Assembly (NCBI GenBank): GCA_910578835.1
Contig: CAJTSK010000033.1
Coordinates: 1 to 26,393 of the forward strand
DNA: 26,393 bases
Direction of reading: 5' to 3'
Source: an uncultured Muribaculum sp.
GTDB lineage: Bacteria > Bacteroidota > Bacteroidia > Bacteroidales > Muribaculaceae
Shown: positions 1-7,293 of the stretch, piece by piece
Position numbering within the stretch: the first letter of the stretch is position 1
How the letters are laid out: the number at the start of each line of letters is the position of its first letter
Notes under the pieces: generated by a model
Databases searched by the model: none
What the model saw: the letters and a program-made list of their open reading frames with translations, nothing else
What the model was told of the DNA's origin: nothing
Program-made: the position numbers and the translations under genes

Positions 1-65
1 GGCAACACTATACTCTTGACATCGCCTGCCACCCACCGGAAAAATCCGCTGACCCGAAATTTGTC

Positions 66-73
66 TAATTTTG
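66..73 (+). promoter_or_regulatory. Bacteroidetes-type -7 box upstream of the first exported protein
   Basis: TAATTTTG is a full match to the TAnnTTTG -7 consensus of the Bacteroidetes housekeeping sigma factor and is followed by C, as is common. No TTTG -33 box lies at the expected 19-21 nt upstream. It would leave a leader of roughly 60 nt before the ATG at 139. The rest of bases 1-138 shows no gene. Confidence 0.5.
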
Positions 74-138
74 CAAACATAACCTAACAAAAGAACATCA
101 CAATACATAATTTAATAACTGTATAAATTCTGTTTTTT

Positions 139-1830
139 ATGGGAAAGTTTACATTTTTATTTTGCGGGTGCCTGCTTGCTGCTTCTTCAATAGCAGCAAG
201 CACGACCGCCCCGCGGTATGAACGGCAGATAGCCAAAGCCATGACGGCACCCCTCCGGGAGGGAGTAGCCAAACCGGCAAACGCCATCGAGCCAAAAAGT
301 GAAATACGCCGCTTCAATGCCGGTTCTGAGCGGATAGCAAAAGCGCCGGCAGAGACCGACATCCCGGAAATCATCACCCAGGCACCGGCAGGAACCACCG
401 TTACCTACTCAAAGGAAAGCGCGGGATATTTCCCCTACATGTTTTGGCTCATGGAGTATGATGAAGACTGCGCGGTTGCCGAAATCGTATTTACCGACAA
501 CGACGAGGTATATTTCAAGGACATCTTCTCCTACGCACAAAATGACACCTACGTAAAAGGCACACTCTCCGACGGCATAATCACAGTGGAGATGGGCCAG
601 TGTATCTATTACAGCGCCAGAGACGGATATGGCTGCAAGCTTGCAGCTCTTTCCGTGGACGAGAGCGGATATCCCTATGTCAACGAATCAGTCGACAAGG
701 TAACCTACACAGTCGACACTGACGGCACGGTAAAGCTCTCTCCCGAGTACATACTCGGACTCGCCTATACCGGTGATGACTCATGGGCAAACTTCGCCGA
801 TTTCACCCAGACATACACAGTGTTTACCGACACCCCGGTGACCAAACCGGCATCGGTGACCACCGAAAAATGGGCACTCACGACAGCCGACGGTAATGGT
901 CACATCATCAATGTCGGCATTGACGGCAACGACATCTATTTCGGCGGACTTTCTGACAAAATGCCGGACGCATGGGCAAAAGGCACCATTGACGGCGACA
1001 AGGTGACAGTCGATGAAAAGCAGTTTATGGGCATATACAGCAACATGTACCAGTATCTCATGATTGGCGCAAGCAAAGAGGAAGATGGAGAAAAGTATTA
1101 TAAACTGACCTCAGAGCCGATGGTGTTCAACTATGACGCCAATGCAAAAACGCTGACCACCGACGAAGAAAAAGCGCTTATAGTAAATGCGTCGCTGAAA
1201 AAGGTGTATTATCTCACCATACTCGGTCAGCCCACCATGTATTTCCTGGACAAATTCGAGCCTGCCGTACCGTCAAACCCCACCAACGTCTACACCGACG
1301 GCTATTCCCCCTATTCAGGATGCGGGACATTTGAGTTCACTCTCCCGATTCTCGATACAGATGGCAAGCTTCTCGACTCTTCTTGCTATTACTACAATAT
1401 CTATGTCGACAACTATCTATTTACACTCTATCCCGACGAGTACTCCTCTATAGCCGATGACGGATACGAAGAGCTGACCGACATACCCTACGACTACAGC
1501 GACTATTGGGACCTTGAGGCATCGGGAGCCGACCGCACATTGTATTATTACTTTGAAGGATTTGAAACCATAGGCGTGCAGGCTATCTATACGGTAGACG
1601 GCGTAACCAACAAGTCGGCGCTTGTCAACTACAACATTGAGACCGGACAAACAAATGAAGTTGACCCCGCCTCAATCTCGGTCATAACTTCGACAGGAAA
1701 AGCTGTCAACGTGGAATATTATGACCTTATGGGCAGAAAACTTGCCAATCCGGCAACAGGCGGCATGGTTATCAAGCGCACCACCTATTCTGACGGCTCT
1801 GTAAAAAGCTACAAGTGTATATTAAAATAA
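139..1830 (+). CDS. Large exported protein with duplicated beta-type module and sorting-like C-terminal tail
   Basis: No family with a known function was recognised. Residues 1-21 form a Sec signal peptide (short basic start, hydrophobic core, SIAAS cleavage region). The body is acidic and rich in Tyr, Asp and Thr, typical of secreted all-beta Bacteroidales proteins. Two segments, about residues 112-156 and 253-297, repeat one pattern: a strand ending in an 'xxVYF' or 'xxIYF' core, a short linker, 'xxKGTxxDGxxTV', then a Gln. This looks like an internal domain duplication. The last 39 residues (YYDLMGRKL, GGMVIKR, YSDGSVKS) resemble a type IX secretion C-terminal signal and recur in two other proteins of this window. 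The next gene starts 28 bp downstream with no terminator between, so the pair is probably co-transcribed. Likely exported to the cell surface or medium; role unknown. Confidence 0.85.
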   Translation: MGKFTFLFCGCLLAASSIAASTTAPRYERQIAKAMTAPLREGVAKPANAIEPKSEIRRFNAGSERIAKAPAETDIPEIITQAPAGTTVTYSKESAGYFPYMFWLMEYDEDCAVAEIVFTDNDEVYFKDIFSYAQNDTYVKGTLSDGIITVEMGQCIYYSARDGYGCKLAALSVDESGYPYVNESVDKVTYTVDTDGTVKLSPEYILGLAYTGDDSWANFADFTQTYTVFTDTPVTKPASVTTEKWALTTADGNGHIINVGIDGNDIYFGGLSDKMPDAWAKGTIDGDKVTVDEKQFMGIYSNMYQYLMIGASKEEDGEKYYKLTSEPMVFNYDANAKTLTTDEEKALIVNASLKKVYYLTILGQPTMYFLDKFEPAVPSNPTNVYTDGYSPYSGCGTFEFTLPILDTDGKLLDSSCYYYNIYVDNYLFTLYPDEYSSIADDGYEELTDIPYDYSDYWDLEASGADRTLYYYFEGFETIGVQAIYTVDGVTNKSALVNYNIETGQTNEVDPASISVITSTGKAVNVEYYDLMGRKLANPATGGMVIKRTTYSDGSVKSYKCILK

Positions 1831-1857
1831 ACTCCGAACAACCATACATAAATAGAT

Positions 1858-3693
1858 ATGTTTAAGAACGTATTAACAGCTATTGCTGTAGGGCTCGCCG
1901 TAGTAGCGGAAGCCACAGCAGGAAGCATCACATATACCTATGCCAACAATGAATTCGGCAACTGGGGAACAGGCAAAAAAGAGACCTACGACGTGGCTAT
2001 ACGCATAGACAATCCCGTGCTTGCCGGAAAGAAAATCACGGCAATAAACGCATCGGTCTACGCCATCGACGGCATCTCGAAAACTTCGGTATGGCTATCG
2101 AAAGAGCTCAACCTCAAAAACAGGGTCAACGCTCCCGACATAGTGTCGGTACCAGCCACCCCCAACAGCTACGGCGAAATGAAAGTGACTCTCGACACTC
2201 CTTATACCCTCACCGAAGATGGTGTATATGTAGGCTATTCGCTCACTGTCGACGAGCTTAACGACGATACTTACAATCCCCTCCTCTTCTCAACGGCAAC
2301 CAATGAAAACGGTCTGTATCTCCACTCTTCGCGCACCGCATTGAAATGGATGAACTACGGCGTTGAACGCCTCCCCGCTTCTGCCGTGATAGAGGTGACT
2401 ATCGAGGGTGATTTTCCCGAATACTCGCTTGACATCGTGTCAATGCCTACTGTCTACGGCAAGGCAGGAGCCACCGGCTCAGCCCAGCTTGAGGTGATGA
2501 ACTACGGCGTAAACACAGTTAACGAGATAAGCTACACCTATACCATCGGTGAAACCACCAAGACGGGAAATGTCTCGCTTAGCACACCTGTCAAAACCGA
2601 TTTCATCTACTCCGCCCAGGCTCTGCTTACATTTGACGTGCCCGAGGAAATCGGCGAGCACAACATTGATGTAACCATCGACAAAATCAACGGCAACGAA
2701 AACATCGCCGACACCAAGTCAGCCTCAGCGAAACTTTATACGGTAAGCGACATACCCCGCCACCGCGCAGTGATGGAGGAATTCACAGGCACATGGTGTG
2801 GATGGTGTACCCGCGGTTGGTTTGCACTTGAAAAGATGAACCGTCTTTACGGAAGCGACTTTATCGGACTCGCCTACCACTCCGGCGACCCGATGCAGAC
2901 AATCGACGACTATGACTTCCCGGTATATGTCGACGGTTTCCCCTCGGCTTCAATAGACCGTGGCGCGATTATCGACCCATACTACGGAACGGCAAAGGAT
3001 GGCTTCGGCATCGAGAATGACTGGCTCAACGCCTGCAAGGTATTTTCGCCCGCATCAATCAGCCTCTACGCATGGTGGGCCGACGCGGACAAGACTACTA
3101 TCGACGTGACTTCGTTCACCAAATTCGTGATTGAAGAAAACGATGCAGATTACCGCCTGTCATATGTGCTATGCGCCAACGACCTCCACAGCGCTGAAGC
3201 GGACTGGGACCAGTCAAACTATTTCCCCAACTACGCATCGGATTATGCCGGCTCTGAGCTTTATGAACTGTGTGAAATGCCGTCATCGATAAACGACCTC
3301 CATTTCAACGAGGTTGTACTCATAGCCAACGACCCGAAAGGTATTGCAGGCTCTCTCCCTGAATCGACCAAAATCAACGAGAGCAACGAGGACAGCTACA
3401 CGTTCACCATCACAGAAGATGTGGCGCCGCTTATCCAGAACCCCGCAAACCTCTTTGTAGTTGCCATGGTAATCGATGGCAAGACCGGCAAGATTGTCAA
3501 CGCCATCAAGGCTCCCGTGACCGCAGAGGCGGGCATCGATACCGTCAAGCGTCAAGGTAGCGTGGAAGAGGTCGCAGTGCGCTACACCGACCTTCAGGGC
3601 AGAACCATCAACACCCTCCGTCCCGGCATCTACGTGAAGACAGTAAAATACAGCGATGGCACAGTCAAGTCAGAAAAGACCATCGTGAGATAG
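1858..3693 (+). CDS. Omp28-like exported thioredoxin-fold protein with C-terminal tail
   Basis: A signal peptide covers about residues 1-22 (hydrophobic stretch, cleavage near ATAG). Residues 23-290 are beta-rich, with an adhesin or CARDB-like part around 185-290. From about residue 300 the sequence turns into a thioredoxin-like domain of the Omp28 type: EEFTGTWCGWC places a CGWC redox pair at 314-317, followed by a helix and 'VYVDGFPSASIDRG' near 356-369, which holds the loop preceding the cis-Pro region. The family is known from Porphyromonas Omp28-like outer membrane lipoproteins; its substrate is not established. Residues 571-611 carry the tail found in three proteins here (YTDLQGR, PGIYVK, YSDGTVKSEK). 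Probably in one transcript with the preceding exported protein and ended by the hairpin at 3720-3766. A thiol-disulfide role outside the cytoplasm is inference. Confidence 0.85.
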   Translation: MFKNVLTAIAVGLAVVAEATAGSITYTYANNEFGNWGTGKKETYDVAIRIDNPVLAGKKITAINASVYAIDGISKTSVWLSKELNLKNRVNAPDIVSVPATPNSYGEMKVTLDTPYTLTEDGVYVGYSLTVDELNDDTYNPLLFSTATNENGLYLHSSRTALKWMNYGVERLPASAVIEVTIEGDFPEYSLDIVSMPTVYGKAGATGSAQLEVMNYGVNTVNEISYTYTIGETTKTGNVSLSTPVKTDFIYSAQALLTFDVPEEIGEHNIDVTIDKINGNENIADTKSASAKLYTVSDIPRHRAVMEEFTGTWCGWCTRGWFALEKMNRLYGSDFIGLAYHSGDPMQTIDDYDFPVYVDGFPSASIDRGAIIDPYYGTAKDGFGIENDWLNACKVFSPASISLYAWWADADKTTIDVTSFTKFVIEENDADYRLSYVLCANDLHSAEADWDQSNYFPNYASDYAGSELYELCEMPSSINDLHFNEVVLIANDPKGIAGSLPESTKINESNEDSYTFTITEDVAPLIQNPANLFVVAMVIDGKTGKIVNAIKAPVTAEAGIDTVKRQGSVEEVAVRYTDLQGRTINTLRPGIYVKTVKYSDGTVKSEKTIVR

Positions 3694-3719
3694 CCAATAA
3701 ATCCATCTATATCTGCAAG

Positions 3720-3766
3720 AAGCGGCGACTACCGACCACACACGGAGTCGCCGCTTCACTCTTTTT
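3720..3766 (+). terminator. Rho-independent terminator after the two exported-protein genes
   Basis: An 11-bp perfect stem (AAGCGGCGACT at 3720-3730 with AGTCGCCGCTT at 3746-3756) encloses a 15-nt loop and is followed by CACTCTTTTT. It sits 26 bp after the stop of the Omp28-like gene. Confidence 0.85.
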
Positions 3767-3777
3767 CAGGCAAAGGC

Positions 3778-3809
3778 TTTGATATAACCCCACAAAAGTG
3801 ATACCTTTG
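3778..3809 (+). promoter_or_regulatory. Bacteroidetes promoter for the acyltransferase gene
   Basis: TTTG at 3778-3781, a 20-nt spacer, then TACCTTTG at 3802-3809 match the -33/-7 pattern of Bacteroidetes sigma-ABfr promoters exactly. Transcription would start near 3815, leaving a very short leader before the ATG at 3830. Confidence 0.75.
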
Positions 3810-3829
3810 CCACATATAGCTTTAACCAC

Positions 3830-4876
3830 ATGCTGAAATCGCTACAGTCGCTCCGGGGCATATTTGCCATAATGATATTCCTGCATCACTTCCCGGTGCA
3901 TGGACATGGATTGTTTGCAGCCGGCGGAGACTGCGGCGTCGATTTTTTCATAATCCTGAGCGGATTTGTCATGAGCGCAGGCTACGGGAAGCGCGCAGTC
4001 GAAAGCGGTTTCAGCTACCGGCGGTTCATGTGGCGCAGGATTGCGAGGCTATATCCCCTTCATCTGCTCTGCATCGCAATCTATCTCGCGCTTTACGGAT
4101 GGCGGATAGGCTTAGGCGCATACGCAACCCTTGTGCCTAACCTGTTACTGCTGCAAAGCTGGATTCCGGTGGAAAGATTCTACTTTTCCGGCAATGCCGT
4201 GTCATGGTGTCTGAGCGACTTCATGTTTTTCTACGCTGTTTTTCCGTTTCTCGCGATGTTTTACCATCAGGCGAGGAAATGGTTCACCGCAACGCTAATC
4301 GCCGTCACAGCGGCTTATTTTGCGTTTATATGGCTCCTGCCAGAGTCACTTGTGACCCCGCTTGTCTATATACTGCCGGCGACGCGCCTCCTCGACTTCG
4401 CGGGAGGCATGATGCTCTGGAGGGTATTTACAGCCGCCGACACCCTTCTCCCTGCAATCAGGAGATGCGGCTATGCGATAAAAAGTATAGCAGAGCTTGC
4501 CGTAGTGGGCGTGACGGCTGTGGCATGTATCTATTTTGAGGATGTGAACCCTCGCTTCACTCTCGCCTCCTATTGGTGGATACCGTCGGCGTTGACCATC
4601 CTTCTATTTGCTCTCAATGAAAAAGCGGGCGGAGGCATCGTGAGCAAAATACTCTCATGGAAACCGCTTGTGACATTTGGCTACGTTAGCTTCAGTTTCT
4701 ATATGCTTCACGTACTCCTTATCTCGGCATACAAGTTGCTGCTGTCAGCCACGGGCATTGCAGAACAGCCGTGGATTGCGCTACCGTCACTGCTTGCCGT
4801 GACCACGCTGCTCTCTTATGTGGTGTATTACCGGTTTGAGATTCCCGTAAGCCAAAAACTCAATGGAAAAATCTGA
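3830..4876 (+). CDS. Acyltransferase family 3 membrane protein (OafA/YrhL-like O-acyltransferase)
   Basis: This is an integral inner-membrane O-acyltransferase of the acyltransferase-3 family, which moves acetyl or other acyl groups onto sugars of surface polysaccharide, LPS or similar acceptors. The start carries the family signature: SLRGIFAIMIFLHHF, with the conserved His at residues 19-20, followed by GVDFFIILSGF at about 36-46 and a basic cytoplasmic stretch with 'RRFMWRRIARLYPLH'. About ten hydrophobic segments follow to the C-terminus and no C-terminal SGNH domain is present (348 residues, the usual length of the bare membrane domain). It has its own promoter and terminator-insulated upstream side. 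Its end is only 4 bp from the end of convergent uvrC. No polysaccharide cluster flanks it, so the acceptor cannot be named. Confidence 0.88.
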   Translation: MLKSLQSLRGIFAIMIFLHHFPVHGHGLFAAGGDCGVDFFIILSGFVMSAGYGKRAVESGFSYRRFMWRRIARLYPLHLLCIAIYLALYGWRIGLGAYATLVPNLLLLQSWIPVERFYFSGNAVSWCLSDFMFFYAVFPFLAMFYHQARKWFTATLIAVTAAYFAFIWLLPESLVTPLVYILPATRLLDFAGGMMLWRVFTAADTLLPAIRRCGYAIKSIAELAVVGVTAVACIYFEDVNPRFTLASYWWIPSALTILLFALNEKAGGGIVSKILSWKPLVTFGYVSFSFYMLHVLLISAYKLLLSATGIAEQPWIALPSLLAVTTLLSYVVYYRFEIPVSQKLNGKI

Positions 4877-4880
4877 CAAA

Positions 4881-6719
4881 TCACTCGTCAGGGTCATGTA
4901 ACGCATTGTAAATCAGCGACGCACGTGCCGGACCGGTTATCTCGGCTATAGCGTCGATTGACGCTTCACGCAGTCGCTTGACGCTCTTAAATGTCTGAAG
5001 CAGAGCCTCTTTTGTCTTTTCACCGACACCTTTTATGTCATCCAGTTCGCTTACTATCTGCCCTTTGCTGCGGCGGTTGCGATGATGGGTTATGCCAAAG
5101 CGGTGAGCCTCGTCACGCAGATGCTGGACCACGCGCAGCGATTCGGAATTTTTGTCGATATATAACGGCACGCTGTCACCGGGGAAATAGATTTCTTCAA
5201 GACGCTTCGCTATGCCTACTACAGCAATTGTACCGCGTAGCCCCATATCGTCAAGCGCCTCCACAGCGGCACTGAGCTGCCCTTTTCCGCCATCGACCAC
5301 TATGAGCTGGGGCAATTCCTCACCCTCTTCCATCAGGCGCGTATAGCGGCGCGTGAGCACCTCTTTCATCGAAGCGAAGTCGTCGGGACCCTCTACGGTC
5401 TTGATGTTGAAATGGCGGTAGTCGCGCTTCGCCGGCTTTGCGTTGCGGAACACCACGCATGACGCGACAGGATTAGTGCCCTGGATATTGGAGTTATCAA
5501 AACACTCGATATGGCGTGGCAGCTCGGTCAGGCGGAAGTCTGACTTCATCCGCTCAAGGGTGCGCTCGACACGCTTTTCAGGGTCATGCTTCTCCATCAT
5601 CTTAAGCGAATCGACCTTATTCTGCCGCGCATTGTGAGCCGACACCTCAAGCAGCTTCATCTTGTCGCCGCGCTGAGGCACCGTGTAGGTAACGCCGTCA
5701 AGCTCCACATCGGGGCGCAGCGGCACCACCACCTCGTCGTAGTCAAGCGCAAACTTCTCCTTAGCCTCCATTATCGCATATCCGAGTATCTCCTCTACAG
5801 GCTCGTCAAGACGCCGCTTGTATTCAAAGGTAATGCTCCTCACAATCGCGCCCCGCCTTACATGCATATAATTCACGTAAACCTGGTCGCGGTCGTCGTC
5901 GACTCCAAATACGTCAATGTCGTCGAGCGTCTGGCTCACGATTACACTCTTTGACTGATACCGCTCAATGAGCTGGTATTTTTCTTTAAGCAGCTGCGCC
6001 TCTTCAAAACGCAGCTCGGCTGCAAGCGCACCCATCTCTCCGCGCAGGTAATCGAGGAGTTCCTGTGTATCGCCGCGGAGTATCTGCTTCACGTGGTCAA
6101 TCATCTCGCCATACTTTTCCTGACTTATCATGCCGGCGCAGCAGCCGAGACAATTTTTAAGATGAAACTCAAGACACAGCCTGCCCTTCCCTTTAGCCAC
6201 ATACTCCGGAGTGATAGCATGGCGGCACGTGCGCACCGGATACAATTCGCGTATGAGATTAAGCACCGCTTTTGCCACACCCGTGTTGGTGTAAGGTCCG
6301 AAATATTTCGACCCGTCCTTGATGCGCGTACGTGTCATGAACACCCTCGGGAAATGCTCCTTTGTCACGACAATCCAGGGATAGGACTTGTCATCTTTCA
6401 GCAACACATTGTAGTGGGGCTTGTACTCCTTAATGAGGGAATTTTCGAGATTCAGCGCATCCTGCTCCGTAGGCACGACGATATATTTCATGTCGACGAT
6501 ATTCTTAACGAGCAGCATTGTGCGTATGCTGTCGTGAGTGCGGTTGAAATATGACGACACACGACGCTTAAGGTTTTTCGCCTTGCCTACATAAATCACG
6601 GTCCCGGCTGCATCATAATAAAGGTAGCAGCCGGGAGTATCGGGAAGGATGGAGATTTTCTCCTTCAGTTCTTTTGATTTTTCTATCTTCGCCAATCGTG
6701 AAACTGTTAGTTCAATCAA
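4881..6719 (-). CDS. uvrC: UvrABC excinuclease subunit C
   Basis: UvrC makes both incisions around a DNA lesion during nucleotide excision repair, acting on the UvrB-DNA complex in the cytoplasm. Domains in order: GIY-YIG nuclease at about 24-105 (PGCYLYYD, YVGKAKNLKRRV; the first motif reads GCY); a Cys set at C165, C182, C190 and C194 whose spacing fits the Fe-S ligands described for E. coli UvrC; a UVR helical motif near 225-260; the RNase H-like nuclease with D408 (ECFDNSN), D476 (VVDGGKGQ) and H545/H546; and C-terminal helix-hairpin-helix repeats (DDIKGVGEKTK). Length 612 is normal. The start is a TTG whose last two bases are the first two of the apt stop (TTGA overlap). A second TTG at residue 9 is an alternative, and no ATG lies nearby. 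Last gene of the ybeY-mnmG-apt-uvrC run. Confidence 0.97.
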   Translation of the reverse strand: MIELTVSRLAKIEKSKELKEKISILPDTPGCYLYYDAAGTVIYVGKAKNLKRRVSSYFNRTHDSIRTMLLVKNIVDMKYIVVPTEQDALNLENSLIKEYKPHYNVLLKDDKSYPWIVVTKEHFPRVFMTRTRIKDGSKYFGPYTNTGVAKAVLNLIRELYPVRTCRHAITPEYVAKGKGRLCLEFHLKNCLGCCAGMISQEKYGEMIDHVKQILRGDTQELLDYLRGEMGALAAELRFEEAQLLKEKYQLIERYQSKSVIVSQTLDDIDVFGVDDDRDQVYVNYMHVRRGAIVRSITFEYKRRLDEPVEEILGYAIMEAKEKFALDYDEVVVPLRPDVELDGVTYTVPQRGDKMKLLEVSAHNARQNKVDSLKMMEKHDPEKRVERTLERMKSDFRLTELPRHIECFDNSNIQGTNPVASCVVFRNAKPAKRDYRHFNIKTVEGPDDFASMKEVLTRRYTRLMEEGEELPQLIVVDGGKGQLSAAVEALDDMGLRGTIAVVGIAKRLEEIYFPGDSVPLYIDKNSESLRVVQHLRDEAHRFGITHHRNRRSKGQIVSELDDIKGVGEKTKEALLQTFKSVKRLREASIDAIAEITGPARASLIYNALHDPDE

Positions 6720-7234
6720 TAAGTGATAAGCGAGGTCACCTCCGCATCGGCGGGAAGATTTTTCCTGCCGTCAAGTTCACTCAGCTCAACAATGAAACTG
6801 ATGTAAACCTTCTTCGGGTTCATGCTCTTCACAAGCTCGTAGCAAGCAGCCATTGTGCCGCCAGTCGCGAGCAGGTCGTCATGTATCACAACCACGTCGT
6901 CGGGAGTGATTGCGTCGCGATGTATCTCTATCACATCGGTGCCATACTCCTTCTCGAAGGAAGCGGTGATTGTATCGGCAGGCAGCTTTCCGGGCTTACG
7001 TGCCGGGACAAATCCAGCGCCTATTTCATACGCAAGGATAGCTCCGCCGATAAATCCGCGCGACTCGATACCGACTACCTTAGTAACGCCTTTCGAGCGA
7101 TAATGTTGAGCAAGGTCCCAGCCTACGATATGCATCGCACGTGCATCCTTGAACATTGTAGTGAGGTCCCTGAATATGATACCTTTTTTGGGGAAATCAA
7201 TAACATCCCTGATTTTTGACTTGATGTATTCCAT
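6716..7234 (-). CDS. apt: Adenine phosphoribosyltransferase
   Basis: Apt converts adenine and PRPP to AMP and pyrophosphate in purine salvage. The 172-residue length is typical. The type I PRTase fold is seen from the PRPP-binding loop VVVIHDDLLATGGT at 114-127, the GIESRGFIGG region at 55-64 and the family-typical PARKPGKLP at 77-85. The ATG at 7234 gives the expected MEYIKSKIRDV start, with FPKKGIIFRDLT just after. It overlaps the uvrC start by 4 bp, indicating translational coupling, and lies 59 bp after mnmG. That gap carries the parS-like site rather than a terminator. Confidence 0.97.
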   Translation of the reverse strand: MEYIKSKIRDVIDFPKKGIIFRDLTTMFKDARAMHIVGWDLAQHYRSKGVTKVVGIESRGFIGGAILAYEIGAGFVPARKPGKLPADTITASFEKEYGTDVIEIHRDAITPDDVVVIHDDLLATGGTMAACYELVKSMNPKKVYISFIVELSELDGRKNLPADAEVTSLITY

Positions 7235-7276
7235 AAAATATTGCGGTTAATTAATTGTGTTATATCGAGTTGTCTT

Positions 7277-7292
7277 TGTTCCACGTGAAACA
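7277..7292. promoter_or_regulatory. parS: parS-like centromere site (ParB binding)
   Basis: TGTTCCACGTGAAACA is a 16/16 match to the bacterial parS consensus TGTTNCACGTGAAACA. It is an imperfect palindrome with a single mismatched pair and lies in the intergenic space directly after the mnmG stop. parS sites are bound by ParB to organise and segregate the chromosome and cluster around the origin. No parA or parB gene is in this window. Confidence 0.8.
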
Positions 7293-7293
7293 A

